A stretch of DNA of 64,000 nucleotides from Rossellomorea marisflavi (GCF_022170785.1 NZ_CP081870.1:3460001-3524000), one strand, 5' to 3'. Shown: positions 19,546 through 28,275, numbered from the stretch's first letter. Program-made: numbers and translations. Notes: a model not told the origin generated them from the letters alone.

Positions 19546-20344
19546 AATAGTAGATATCTTCAAGCATCCGTTTAATGGTTGGAGCGGTTTTAAGGGAGGA
19601 AGGAAAGTCGATGTTCATAGAATTGGCGAGCATGGCCATTTCTGCCGTGATACCGGTCAAAAGCAATTCGGTCCCCATCACGTTCATAAGGCTTTCCAAA
19701 CGGAATATACTTTCAAGGTCATCGGACGAAGGATAGATCAACCCCGACACATCAATAATCAATTTCTCGATATGATGGTTCGATACATGTTGAGAGGCTC
19801 CCTCGTATACGACCTCAAATCGATGCTCATTCATCGTCCCCACAAGAGGAAGCGCAGCGATATCACCAATTAACGGGACAATGGGACAAGAAAGCTGCTC
19901 AATTTCCACGAGGGCCTTCTTGTAGTTTTCCTCGGCCCTCTTTCTCGCGGTCACGTCCCGCTGCACCCCTACAAAGTAGTATTTATCTTCCTCTTCTATA
20001 TATAAGGGATCTACCGACAAGCTATTCCAAAACGGCGTGCCGTCTTTCTTGTAGTTCAGAACTTCAATAAAGACGGATTCTTTATCCCTGATGGCCACAC
20101 GAAGCTTATCAATCTCGTTCTGATCGGTCTCACTTCCTTGAAGGAATCGGCAGTTTCGCCCCATCACTTCCTCCATGGAATACCCCGTCATCGCGGCAAA
20201 GCTTTTGTTTGCAAAAACGATGGGATTATCATGTAGAACCGGATCGGTGATCAACACACCAGCCCCTGTATAGTTCAAGGCTTTCAATAATATATGTTCA
20301 CTCAGGTTAATAGACACATTTCCCCCTAATGATAAATTTGACAT
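19544..20344 (-). CDS. pfyP: LOV-STAS blue-light photoreceptor (YtvA/PfyP-like)
   Basis: 266 residues. Residues about 20-125 form a LOV/PAS domain with the flavin-adduct motif GRNCRFLQG (Cys65), preceded by NKSFAAMTGY and followed by NYKKDGTPFWN. A linker helix then leads to a STAS domain (about 150-262). B. subtilis YtvA has this architecture; it joins the stressosome and activates sigma-B in blue light. The STAS domain lacks the phospho-Thr of RsbR proteins. No ribosome site precedes the ATG; a GTG at 20317 after GGGGGAAAT is another possible start. Confidence 0.93.
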   Translation of the reverse strand: MSNLSLGGNVSINLSEHILLKALNYTGAGVLITDPVLHDNPIVFANKSFAAMTGYSMEEVMGRNCRFLQGSETDQNEIDKLRVAIRDKESVFIEVLNYKKDGTPFWNSLSVDPLYIEEEDKYYFVGVQRDVTARKRAEENYKKALVEIEQLSCPIVPLIGDIAALPLVGTMNEHRFEVVYEGASQHVSNHHIEKLIIDVSGLIYPSSDDLESIFRLESLMNVMGTELLLTGITAEMAMLANSMNIDFPSSLKTAPTIKRMLEDIYY

Positions 20345-20359
20345 GGGTAGTTTATTGGT

Positions 20360-20394
20360 CCAACTATATCTATCAATAAGTATAATATAGTTGG
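20360..20394. repeat. inverted repeat upstream of the LOV-STAS gene
   Basis: Arms CCAACTATAT (20360-20369) and ATATAGTTGG (20385-20394), 15 bases apart, 16 bases upstream of the LOV-STAS start. It could be an operator or overlap the promoter. Confidence 0.45.
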
Positions 20395-20631
20395 AAAGGT
20401 GTCTACAAATTGTAATGTTTTACAGTAAATGTAGTTTGAGCGATTCTTCATTTTTTCGAAGAAACGCATCAGATTATAACTAATGTGGGCGAAAGCAAAT
20501 GCATTAAAAAGCCCAATACTCATAGAGTAGTAAGTTGTAACTTATATCCACTAATCCCTCTAATAACACAATGAATACCCGGTGGGGTTTGTGTAAAATA
20601 TTCTTATATCAAACCATTTGGAGGTCTAGCA

Positions 20632-21012
20632 ATGAAAAAGTTTTTCAAGTTTGGCTGTTTGGGATTTATTGCTTTAGTAGTCCTACTAATTATTTTGGGC
20701 CTAGTCACTGCAGCTTTTAGTGATAGCAAAGATTCCACTTTCCCAGATGCACAAGTAGAAAAGAAAGAAGCAACAAAAACCGCTTCTGAAAATGAAGAAA
20801 AAAATGACACTAGTAAAAAAGAAGAGAAGAAAAACACAGGACAGAAAAAAGAAGATGTCCCTAGAGAATTTGCATCCGCTTTAAAAAAGGCTGAAACGTA
20901 TGTTGATGAGATGGCTATGTCTAGTGATGCTGTTTATGATCAATTAGTGTCTGAATATGGCGAGAAATTCACTGCTGAAGAAGCCCAGTATGCAGTAGAA
21001 CACTTAAAATAA
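20632..21012 (+). CDS. membrane-anchored protein with an Ltp domain
   Basis: 126 residues: an N-terminal hydrophobic span (about 9-30), a low-complexity Lys/Glu-rich linker (about 40-80), then one Ltp-type repeat of about 45 residues (ALKKAETYVDEMAMS, YDQLVSEYGEKF, EEAQYAVEHL). Ltp repeats occur in phage-encoded lipoproteins that block DNA injection by related phages. Here a canonical lipobox is absent, so it is a signal-anchor form. GGAGG precedes the ATG. It lies at the outer edge of the prophage region, so a superinfection-exclusion role is possible. Confidence 0.8.
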   Translation: MKKFFKFGCLGFIALVVLLIILGLVTAAFSDSKDSTFPDAQVEKKEATKTASENEEKNDTSKKEEKKNTGQKKEDVPREFASALKKAETYVDEMAMSSDAVYDQLVSEYGEKFTAEEAQYAVEHLK

Positions 21013-21013
21013 A

Positions 21014-21050
21014 ATGAAAACCCTCTCACATAATCTGTGAGAGGGTTAAA
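21014..21050 (+). terminator. terminator of the Ltp-domain gene
   Basis: Arms AACCCTCTCACA and TGTGAGAGGGTT; the following T-run is weak. Confidence 0.75.
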
Positions 21051-21073
21051 TCGTTTTACTACATATGTAATCC

Positions 21074-21502
21074 TTATACACGAACAAATTCTAGTGTGCA
21101 AAACCATAAAATGTACCTCTCAAAGCGTGGTGCAAACAATTGATATTCGTCTGCGACCTATGTGAGGAGACCACCGTGATAACGCTTTACAATTTGTCCC
21201 CGAAAATAGGCCGTCGATTCTCGTTGTAGACCAAACTCAAAATCGTATGTGAACGTTAGATCACATGAAACACACCGTCGGCGAACACTCTCCATTTCCA
21301 TCCATATGACTCCTGTATCCCAAGAATAGCAGAGGAGTACATAGCGTTTGGTGCGCTGGTGACAAACCGTTTTCCCGTGACATACCGGACACAAAATCCA
21401 TTGCCCTGGGGTCTCGACTCGAACCGTATTGGGATAGTGAGTGAGTAAAATAGAAAAAGAGGTTGGGAGTAAAAGGTTAAATTTGTTACGGTAGATATAC
21501 AC
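21074..21502 (-). pseudogene. ISL3-type transposase remnant (N-terminal zinc-finger part)
   Basis: The frame encodes a Cys-rich segment with CPVC and, after about 40 residues, CVSC followed by TFTYDF and GQIVKRYHG, as in the N-terminal zinc-binding and helix-turn-helix part of ISL3 transposases. A TAG at 21158-21160 interrupts the frame just before VADEYQL, which continues the family sequence. The catalytic DDE domain is missing. I could not find terminal inverted repeats. This is a decayed insertion-sequence fragment. Confidence 0.6.
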
Positions 21503-21686
21503 AATTAAGATACAGGAGTTTTCGCTTTCTTTGTACCCTCAAATGCAGAAATCGGAGTCAACCACAAGTTGTAGTGATGAATCATATAGTCGTAAAGCTG
21601 TCTGCAGATTATAATTATTTTAAAATAAATGTATTAATCTAGCCTAATTGGTGAGTGCCTTCCTTTGAGTACAGCATCAGGACCGC

Positions 21687-22310
21687 TTATTTTTCTGCAC
21701 ATATGGCTACCGTCTGATATCCCCTTGATCTTGGTCCTGTTTTCATCAGTACATTCTTCAACCCATTTTCCTTCACAAGTGGGAGTAGCTGGTCGTCTAT
21801 CATCTTGTTGACTCCACTCCATATTTCTTCACTCGTTCCATTACATAAAGTAATAACGATTGTTCCTCCTGGTTTTAGAACTCTATACATTTCGCGAATC
21901 GTTTGAGGAAATTCTCCCCAAAAATATACTGAATGGATACTCATGACCTTGGTGAAAAGTTGGTCTTCGAAAGGAAGATCCTTTACATCTCCTTGCACCA
22001 GTTTAACCTTTCCCCTTTTTATCGCATCCTTATTTCTTCTTTTAGCTGAACCGATTATCGACTTGGATAAATCCATTCCCACTACTTCTTCAACAGAAGG
22101 TTTCTTAGCTAAAAGCTTCAATGCGTACCCAGCTCCACATCCTAATTCCAGAACGGACTCTTCCTCATTCAGGTTCAATAAATCAAGTGTCCATCGTGTT
22201 TCAGGTTCATGCTGCACCACCATTTTTTCTCCAATATACAGTCCCAGAAGACCTGATGGCCGTTGATATTGGTCCTCTAGGATTGTTTTTAGCCAATTTA
22301 AGAATTTCAT
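21687..22310 (-). CDS. class I SAM-dependent methyltransferase
   Basis: 207 residues with the methyltransferase core: motif I VLELGCGAGYAL near residue 54, the acidic GMDLS after strand 2, GDVKDLPF near 108 and RVLKPGGTIVI near 144. The substrate is unknown; the fold is that of the Methyltransf_11 group acting on small molecules or lipids. It is divergent from a LysR regulator 122 bases away, which probably controls it. Confidence 0.88.
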   Translation of the reverse strand: MKFLNWLKTILEDQYQRPSGLLGLYIGEKMVVQHEPETRWTLDLLNLNEEESVLELGCGAGYALKLLAKKPSVEEVVGMDLSKSIIGSAKRRNKDAIKRGKVKLVQGDVKDLPFEDQLFTKVMSIHSVYFWGEFPQTIREMYRVLKPGGTIVITLCNGTSEEIWSGVNKMIDDQLLPLVKENGLKNVLMKTGPRSRGYQTVAICAEK

Positions 22311-22432
22311 TCCTTCACCTCTGCAGACATTTTATCTTCCTAAAAAAATTATAAGTGAGCAGTTTTATAAAACAATATAATAGAAACTATAGGTGCTATT
22401 GAATTTTTTTATAGTAATTGGAGGTTACGTTT

Positions 22433-23317
22433 GTGGATATCAATCAAATAGAGGCATTTGTTCATGTTGTAAGGCTCGGAAGTTATAGTAAGGCGGCCAG
22501 GCATCTCAACCTATCCCAACCTACGATCAGTATAAGAGTACAAGGAATTGAAAAAGTAATAGGGGGCAGTCTCTTTCAGCGGGCAGGCAAAGGGGTGGAA
22601 CTTACTGACATCGGGAAAGGCTTCCTTCCATATGCCTTGCAGATGATTGACGTTCTCTCCCGAGGGATAGACAGAGTCAAATCAATTCAAGAAGGTAAAG
22701 TTGGACATGTGACGATAGGTACATTACCTACCTTCACTTCAGGCGCTTTTAGTTCAATCATTTCACAATTACATCGGAGTTCTACCGATATTCAAGTAGA
22801 AATCCACACAGGACATAACGAGCAACTTTTTGAAATGCTTTTTGATGGATTCATTAAGATTGGTTTGATCACATTTCCATACTTTAATACGGAGATAAAG
22901 CATCATGCCGTACTGAAGGAACCACTCATTCTGGTAGCTCATCGTGATCACCCCATCGCTGTTACTCATGATCGTACTGTGTCTGAATTAGTAAAGGAAT
23001 GCTCCCCTTATATCATTGTCGACTGGAGCGAGGGAAGTAAACATTGGCAAAAATCGATGATTACACCCGGACTTAATCACCTTGAACTTCCACCCAGCAC
23101 GGCACTTGATTTTGTATTAACCAACAATGGGATCACATTGGTTACAGAATCAATGGTTCAAGATTTATTAGATAATAATACACTAGTAAAACTTAACCCT
23201 ATTGATTTCCCGCAGATGTATCGTCAGATAGCCCTGGTGAGTTTGGATAGTGAAGAATTGTTGCCTCCTGCTGTGAGGACTTTTATTGAGTTTTTTAGAT
23301 TACGGTCGGATGTTTAA
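22433..23317 (+). CDS. LysR family transcriptional regulator
   Basis: 294 residues: an N-terminal winged helix-turn-helix (INQIEAFVHVVRLGSYSKAA, LSQPTISIRVQGIE) and a two-lobed co-inducer domain (about 90-290). The longer frame from TTG 22418 overlaps the ribosome site; GGAGG eight bases before the GTG at 22433 marks the real start. The divergent methyltransferase gene is the most likely target. The inducer is unknown. Confidence 0.92.
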   Translation: MDINQIEAFVHVVRLGSYSKAARHLNLSQPTISIRVQGIEKVIGGSLFQRAGKGVELTDIGKGFLPYALQMIDVLSRGIDRVKSIQEGKVGHVTIGTLPTFTSGAFSSIISQLHRSSTDIQVEIHTGHNEQLFEMLFDGFIKIGLITFPYFNTEIKHHAVLKEPLILVAHRDHPIAVTHDRTVSELVKECSPYIIVDWSEGSKHWQKSMITPGLNHLELPPSTALDFVLTNNGITLVTESMVQDLLDNNTLVKLNPIDFPQMYRQIALVSLDSEELLPPAVRTFIEFFRLRSDV

Positions 23318-23364
23318 GAAATGTGACTGACTTAATAACAGGAAATGCTTTTAATTATATCCAG

Positions 23365-23770
23365 TTATAGGGAATATCTTCTTGTATGGGTCTCAATAGC
23401 AACATCATAATTACGAATCTTTTGTCGTGAGATCAGATAAAACGAGAGGGCAGCTATAAATCCGTTTTTCCCTGCGCCCCGTCCCATCATTAAAAAAAAC
23501 TCATTGAAGACCAATGAGCCATCTTTCTTATAGATCATCCCTACGACAAATGCTGTAATGAATTTTTTCCAAGGAAGCAACAGGAAGGGGAAGTATCTCT
23601 CAATTGCCTTAATGGCCCGATCTATCTCTTCATGATCTATGTGAATAAGTTCTTTTTCATCATGAAGCTTCCCTTTAAGATAGGCTACTAATTGCTTTAC
23701 TTCTTTCTAAGCGACAATATAGCCACTTTCAACTTGTTTAAAGTAATGATCAATATGTTTGTTGTATTGA
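23365..23770 (-). pseudogene. broken phage terminase large subunit
   Basis: The reading frame encodes the N-terminal part of an HK97-type TerL: NKHIDHYFKQVESG, then the ATPase Walker A region LMMGRGAGKNGF and NYDV. An amber codon near 23706-23708 interrupts it, and homology stops after NYDV, so most of the ATPase and all of the nuclease domain are gone. It follows the terminase small subunit, the normal phage order. The left edge of the prophage remnant lies inside this gene, at about 23.4 kb. Confidence 0.75.
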
Positions 23771-23773
23771 ATC

Positions 23774-24091
23774 TTACCAGTCGTCATCGTCGTCATCACC
23801 ATCAAAGTTCGCGGCAGCTTTGAGTCCTAGCTCCGACAAGATCTTTAACATTTGAGCATTGGTTTTGTTCAGGTCATTTATAGCTGGATTTGACTTTGGA
23901 CCATGCATTCCAGCAACCTTTGGACCTTCCTTTTCGATATCTTCTATCAGTGAATTTGTTAAATCCCACATCGATAGGTACACCTGAACCAAGTCAAAAA
24001 AGTGCTCACCAGATATTTCTCTTTCCTTAAGTTGATCAAGCAAATCTGCTTCAATTCTTTTTCTCTGGGCTTGGCTCGTTTTCCTGGCCAT
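23774..24091 (-). CDS. phage terminase small subunit, P27 family
   Basis: 105 residues, mostly helical and ending in a very acidic tail (DGDDDDDDW). The arrangement MARKTSQAQRKRIEADLLDQL, GPKSNPAINDLNKTNAQMLKILSELGL is typical of P27-type small terminases, which recognise DNA for packaging. GGAGG lies seven bases before the ATG at 24091; the frame runs back to 24121 without a better start. It is followed by the broken large subunit, so it is no longer useful for packaging. Confidence 0.82.
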   Translation of the reverse strand: MARKTSQAQRKRIEADLLDQLKEREISGEHFFDLVQVYLSMWDLTNSLIEDIEKEGPKVAGMHGPKSNPAINDLNKTNAQMLKILSELGLKAAANFDGDDDDDDW

Positions 24092-24241
24092 CTTATCACC
24101 TCCTAGCAGAACAATTTCCATTCGTTTCCCAATATTAACTCATGAGGACATCAGAAATATATTTAATCGTCACCCTCCCCCGTTGTAGACCCTCCCAAGT
24201 AATTCGCCAAAATTTTTGACCGGGGGGCATTATTCTTCTCT

Positions 24242-24559
24242 TCACCACCTCTCTTCATTTATAAATTCCTTCTCGTTCTTCTTGAACCGTTCAAGCTTCT
24301 CTGGATGAAGCTCATTGTGACATTGGATGCACACCGCCTCTAAGTTCTCATCGTCGTAAGCAAACTCCGGAAAGTCCTTGAGCTCCTTAATGTGATGGAC
24401 GTTTTGAGCCCTTGCGTACTTTCCTCTGCGCTTGTGGATCTGACATTCATTGTTGTCCCGCTTCAGGATATCCTTGCTCTTCCTTCGCCATGCTCCTCGG
24501 TTATAGAACTTATCAATGCGATCATTGGCAATGAGCAACCTGATTTCTTCTGTCGTCAT
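24242..24559 (-). CDS. phage HNH endonuclease
   Basis: About 105 residues with an HNH motif: a Cys-x-x-His pair (CQIH), then NVHHIKEL, and LEAVCIQCHNELHPE with the zinc-binding Cys pair. Phages carry such nucleases beside the terminase genes, where they help DNA packaging. AAGGAG lies nine bases before the ATG at 24559, whose ATGA overlaps the stop of the upstream gene; the frame itself opens at 24640. Confidence 0.88.
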   Translation of the reverse strand: MTTEEIRLLIANDRIDKFYNRGAWRRKSKDILKRDNNECQIHKRRGKYARAQNVHHIKELKDFPEFAYDDENLEAVCIQCHNELHPEKLERFKKNEKEFINEERW

Positions 24560-24801
24560 TGTAGAGCACTCCTTGCAACCGCCTTGATTGGCCTGTACGT
24601 GTTCACTGTCTGCTTTCTCTCCGAAAAAAGGATATCCCACCCTTTTCTGGCATCAATTCGGCTCTTCGCTTTCCCTAATTGCTCTTTAACGGCGAAGCAG
24701 AATTCTTTCATTCGCCTTAACACTTCCACTGCCGCCTTCTTAAGGTACTCAATGAATCTGCTTAACTCATTCAGAAATTCCCTCCTGCTCTCTTCATTCA
24801 T
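24556..24801 (-). CDS. small phage protein of unknown function
   Basis: 81 residues, helical and basic, no recognised motif. AGGGGGAAA precedes the ATG, and the stop overlaps the HNH start by four bases, so the two are translated as a pair. Position beside HNH and terminase genes marks it as part of the prophage late region. Confidence 0.65.
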   Translation of the reverse strand: MNEESRREFLNELSRFIEYLKKAAVEVLRRMKEFCFAVKEQLGKAKSRIDARKGWDILFSERKQTVNTYRPIKAVARSALQ

Positions 24802-24825
24802 GGTACTTTCCCCCTATTATGGCAA

Positions 24826-24852
24826 CAAAAAAAGCACCCTCGAAAGGATGCT
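24826..24852 (-). terminator. prophage terminator, AGCACCCT type
   Basis: Arms AGCACCCT and AGGATGCT around CGAA, followed on the minus strand by seven T. One of four related hairpins in this region. Confidence 0.85.
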
Positions 24853-24859
24853 CCCTAGC

Positions 24860-25144
24860 TCACGCTACAGGATGAGTTGCATGTGTTTGGTACTCCTCAA
24901 AGTCCGCTTTCTTGACTCTAAATCTATGTTTACAAATCAAACACCGCATGATGACGATGTTGTCTTTTTTAATTTGCCTATTAAATACCCAGGCAGCACT
25001 CAGGCCGATAATACCACCTAACCAGCCGATGATAGGGATGATCAACACCACGCACGAATAAATCACCAGGAACTTCATGATCTTGCTTCGTCTTGCTTTA
25101 TCATTTGAACACTGAGGACACTTAACCACTTTAGTTCCTTCCAT
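24860..25144 (-). CDS. small membrane protein with a zinc ribbon
   Basis: 94 residues: an N-terminal CPQC, a hydrophobic segment of about 40 residues (two spans) and a C-terminal CLIC. The two CxxC pairs on the same side of the membrane could bind one zinc. The frame runs back to 25204, but AAGGAG precedes the ATG at 25144. It has its own terminator. It is similar to uncharacterised phage or Bacillus proteins; function unknown. Confidence 0.65.
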   Translation of the reverse strand: MEGTKVVKCPQCSNDKARRSKIMKFLVIYSCVVLIIPIIGWLGGIIGLSAAWVFNRQIKKDNIVIMRCLICKHRFRVKKADFEEYQTHATHPVA

Positions 25145-25200
25145 CGTCCCACTCTCCTTCAAAGTCTCTATTCTTATTCTAACTTTGGAGATATTTACCT

Positions 25201-25437
25201 TCAATGGTTATTCTGAAGAATATTCTCTATCCAGTAATACAATCCTTTAGCAACTTATTCAACAGTATTTTGTGAAGTGTTGATTATACGAACTTGTTCT
25301 AAAATTGCATTCTCAAAATTTCTCTCAGCTTCTTCAATCGTTAACCAGATGTTCTCTTAAAGCCATATATCTCCTCGGTCTGCTAGCCTTCTGTACCTAT
25401 CTTCTTGGTCACAATGTATTAACACCGTATAAACCTT
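25201..25437 (-). pseudogene. decayed coding sequence, function unknown
   Basis: One minus-strand frame reads VYTVLIHCDQEDRYRRLADRG, then a stop, then WLTIEEAERNFENAILEQV and NTSQNTVE, a second stop, and VAKGLYYWIENIL before the natural end. The protein-like composition with two TAA stops suggests a recently inactivated gene. I do not recognise the family. The rest of 25438-25688 shows no clear frame. Confidence 0.4.
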
Positions 25438-25688
25438 TTTAAAAGTGATAATTCATTGGTACTTGATGACTCCACACGCGCCGTTCAGCTAGACGTCTCT
25501 TACCTTCTTTTTTCGTATCTCTGTATGAATCCAAGATGCTATTATACAAGGAAGTAGCCTTTTGCATGCTTTAATAAAGGCATTCGCAAACATTCTGTAC
25601 ATCTTTTCAGACTCTTTGGAAGATGCCTCATAGCAATTCATTGGACTTAATCATTACATACACTCCTTAATCAGTTTATTTTGAACGT

Positions 25689-25714
25689 AAAAAAGCACCC
25701 CAATATGGGATGCA
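25689..25714 (-). terminator. prophage terminator, GCACCCC type
   Basis: Arms GCACCCC and GGGATGC around AATAT; T6 follows on the minus strand, downstream of the membrane protein gene at 25.7 kb. Confidence 0.75.
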
Positions 25715-25738
25715 TCTATATCTGCTTGCCTTACAAGG

Positions 25739-26377
25739 CTATTTCTTATAGATTTTTTTGGCCCTCTTGTGGTATTCCTCGAAATACCTGTCTATATTTC
25801 TACTGGAATATTGTCTGCTCATCCACGTTAAGCAAAACAATACTGATGTAATGGAAAAATACCACCATGACCACTCTTTAAAATAATGAAAGCGCCATAT
25901 TATAAATCCAATTACTGCGTTCACCAAGAACAAACTTACAGTTAATCCACCTAATTCATGTTTCTTAGATAGCAGGTACCTATACCTTTCGCGTAGATAT
26001 TCCCGGTTTTTTTTATGAAGAAATTCATCAATTTCCAGTTCTTTTTGAAAGAACTCCTCCCAGTTTTCTTTGCCCTCTTTCTCCTTGTCACCTTTTTTAT
26101 CCCGCTTGAAAAGACTAGCTATACAGTTTAACGGCTTCCTTATATACTTATGCCTAACAAACACCCAAGTTAATGCATGATGTATTTGATTCATCATATA
26201 ACCAATAGGTACTCCAATAAGAGTCAGAAACGCTACGATAGCAACTAAATTGTTGGACCCCTTCTGAATCCCATCTATGCTAAACTCTGTAAATATACAT
26301 AGGTAAGGGACTAATAAAATCATTAAAACCCAACCTGGGATTCCCCACCTTACTAAATACTTTGTATCAAAATTCAA
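25739..26377 (-). CDS. membrane protein of unknown function
   Basis: About 212 residues with two N-terminal spans (about 12-34 and 48-68 from this start), a charged cytoplasmic loop rich in Lys and Glu, and two C-terminal spans. The frame opens at an ATG at 26419 without a ribosome site; GGAGGGG about 11 bases before a TTG at 26377 is the likely start. No known domain. It follows the 95-residue protein gene and may be co-transcribed with it. Confidence 0.6.
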   Translation of the reverse strand: MNFDTKYLVRWGIPGWVLMILLVPYLCIFTEFSIDGIQKGSNNLVAIVAFLTLIGVPIGYMMNQIHHALTWVFVRHKYIRKPLNCIASLFKRDKKGDKEKEGKENWEEFFQKELEIDEFLHKKNREYLRERYRYLLSKKHELGGLTVSLFLVNAVIGFIIWRFHYFKEWSWWYFSITSVLFCLTWMSRQYSSRNIDRYFEEYHKRAKKIYKK

Positions 26378-26440
26378 ATATACATCACCCCTCCCATCAT
26401 TATGAGTAAAAAGACACATATCCTCAACGTCTATAAATCG

Positions 26441-26728
26441 TCAAATCTCGACATTATTTCCCCTACTTGTGTATATGTCCCTGTTGCCCCCCATGATGTT
26501 ATTCCAATCCACACGCTCATGATGTGGTTTCATCTTGGGTTCATGTGGATTTTTTCTTTTAACATTTAGCTTCTTCAGTTGCTCTTCACTTAGATGATCT
26601 ACTATCTTCAATTCAATTACCCTCTCAGTCTTCTCAAATTGGGTCAAATTTAATTTTAGGCGTCGAGGTAACACAAAGGGCTCCCTTCGCCTAAAAGGAG
26701 CCACTTTGATATATTTCGTTAATAACAT
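26441..26728 (-). CDS. hypothetical protein
   Basis: 95 residues, basic, with no membrane span or recognised motif; charged and His-rich near the C-terminus (KMKPHHERVDW). No clear ribosome site. It may be a phage or island gene; the coding call itself is moderate. Confidence 0.45.
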   Translation of the reverse strand: MLLTKYIKVAPFRRREPFVLPRRLKLNLTQFEKTERVIELKIVDHLSEEQLKKLNVKRKNPHEPKMKPHHERVDWNNIMGGNRDIYTSRGNNVEI

Positions 26729-26792
26729 AATAGCACGGTCAGAATGAAATGCTCTGCACTAAAACTGCCAAAAAACTGCCGTTTATCTTCCA

Positions 26793-26822
26793 TAAAAAAA
26801 GCATCCAATATTCACTTGATGC
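26793..26822 (-). terminator. terminator-like hairpin
   Basis: Arms GCATCC and (T)GATGC separated by about 11 bases, with T7 on the minus strand. It resembles the other prophage terminators but has a weak stem. Confidence 0.5.
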
Positions 26823-26928
26823 CTTGGCTTTCTTATATTAATTTACCTCAGACTTTAGAAACAGGCTGTCCCGACTAGTTAGTGTTTAACTGGTAAATAT
26901 AAATAAGATATCTTATTAAATAATTTCA

Positions 26929-26953
26929 AAAATAAAACCCCTCTGAAGAGGAG
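26929..26953 (-). terminator. terminator of the PD-(D/E)XK gene
   Basis: Arms CTCCTCT and AGAGGGG (one G-U pair), then TTTTATTTTT on the minus strand. Confidence 0.8.
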
Positions 26954-26957
26954 TTGA

Positions 26958-27740
26958 TCAGGATAAAGAATTACAAAAAGAATGCAATGAATCTTTGTGT
27001 TCATTAATAAATTGTGGTAAGTAGTCAGCTTTTATAACATGAACAATTTTACGACTTTTAATAGGATAATTTGAAGAAATATAGTTAAACTGTGTTTGTA
27101 TATAATCTGCTTCTTCCAACACTTGTTTTCCTTCATCGTCAATGTAAACTTCAAACAAGTTGCCTTTAATAACTACTACTGGTTCATAATAATAGAACAA
27201 CTCATCTCCACCTTTATTACCGGCGGCGACACTATTTTCTAATGAATGTCGAGTTGCTTTTATTACACTAGATAAGGCCTTGTAGATGTCATCCCTACCC
27301 CCATTACCTGAGAAACCAACATAAAAATTCCTTCCAATTCTAGTATGTATTTGATGAGAATTTTCCCTGAACATTCTCATAAGTAAATAACTCTGTGTTT
27401 TAAAACCAGCGATTGCAACATCTATCGGTAGTATTTTTTCTATTGATCCTTCAGCTTCCGATGTAAAGAATACCCAAGGCTTCCCCTCTGTTTTCTTAAT
27501 TTCAATGATTAATGAAAACACTACCTCTCTAGAAAATCCTGTTTCCTCAATTTCATTTACTATGTGTTTAGTTGCTATTATATCAATTTCCCTTCCTTTG
27601 TCCTCATCTTTATCAATATAATAAGAGCCATTTCTAACCGCCCAGTCATTTTCCCTTAACGTTTGAGTTATCTCCATCTCAAGTGGGAATCCAGTTTTCA
27701 AAATATCTTCCATAAGCTTATTCTTTAATTCATCACTCAA
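26958..27740 (-). CDS. predicted PD-(D/E)XK nuclease
   Basis: 260 residues. The first 90 carry a restriction-endonuclease-like core: Glu21 in the first helix (PLEMEITQTL), REIDIIA with Asp53, and LIIEIKK with Glu80 and Lys82, then KPWVFF. This layout (E...D...ExK) matches Mrr/HsdR-N-type nucleases that act alone or in defence systems. The C-terminal part has no motif that I recognise. It is AT-rich, has its own terminator and no obvious methyltransferase partner. A defence or cargo role is inference. Confidence 0.72.
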   Translation of the reverse strand: MSDELKNKLMEDILKTGFPLEMEITQTLRENDWAVRNGSYYIDKDEDKGREIDIIATKHIVNEIEETGFSREVVFSLIIEIKKTEGKPWVFFTSEAEGSIEKILPIDVAIAGFKTQSYLLMRMFRENSHQIHTRIGRNFYVGFSGNGGRDDIYKALSSVIKATRHSLENSVAAGNKGGDELFYYYEPVVVIKGNLFEVYIDDEGKQVLEEADYIQTQFNYISSNYPIKSRKIVHVIKADYLPQFINEHKDSLHSFCNSLS

Positions 27741-27770
27741 TTAAATCTCTCCTTAAATAATTTCATCATA

Positions 27771-27798
27771 ATAAAGCACCCTTACTATAGAGGGTGCT
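27771..27798 (-). terminator. prophage terminator, AGCACCCT type
   Basis: Arms AGCACCCT and AGGGTGCT, loop TACTATAG, T-rich on the minus strand. It overlaps the end of the ArpU gene. Confidence 0.8.
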
Positions 27799-28231
27799 TA
27801 TATTGCTCAATTTTTAGCGCAAAGGCTAACTTATAGAATATTCTAGCCTTTATCCGATAATACCTTCTTTCGCTCATTCCCAGTTCGTTGTAAAGCTCAT
27901 AATCATACATTTCATCATCATTAAGGTAACGTTTGTAAATAATTTCACGCTCCACCTTGTTCAGTCGGTTTACCCCCATAAGGACCCATTCAATGTGCTT
28001 CTTCTGAGCGATTTCCTGATCCACACGATTAATAACAGTCTGTTCAGTAGATGAATGAAACTGATTTGAGAATGCGGGTGGAACTAAGGAGTATGATGCA
28101 GTCAACTTCGGAAGGTTACTTTCAGGTATCGCAAGCAGGAAAAATCGATAATTCTCTAATGCGGTTTCAACAGCAGCTTTAGTCTTTTCTCGGTCGATTT
28201 CAGGAAGCATAAACAATTGTTTTCCCAACAT
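27785..28231 (-). CDS. ArpU family phage late-gene regulator
   Basis: 148 residues. The C-terminal half (VERE-IIYKRYLNDDEMYDYELYNELGMSERRYYRIK in pieces) is a sigma-70 region-4-like helix-turn-helix typical of ArpU/XpaF regulators of phage packaging and lysis genes. The N-terminal part matches the decayed second copy at 29.1-29.3 kb. It starts at ATG 28231 with GGGGAGG upstream. It lies upstream of the terminase genes, as expected for such a regulator. Confidence 0.85.
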   Translation of the reverse strand: MLGKQLFMLPEIDREKTKAAVETALENYRFFLLAIPESNLPKLTASYSLVPPAFSNQFHSSTEQTVINRVDQEIAQKKHIEWVLMGVNRLNKVEREIIYKRYLNDDEMYDYELYNELGMSERRYYRIKARIFYKLAFALKIEQYKHPL

Positions 28232-28275
28232 TGAACCTCCCCTTTATGGTAAAATATTCTTTGACGAGAAATTCC

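Noticed and set aside
23318-23420. Left attachment site of the prophage as a copy of the tRNA-Arg 3' end
   Set aside because: I compared the region by eye with the tRNA 3' segment and found no match; the left arm seems to be deleted.
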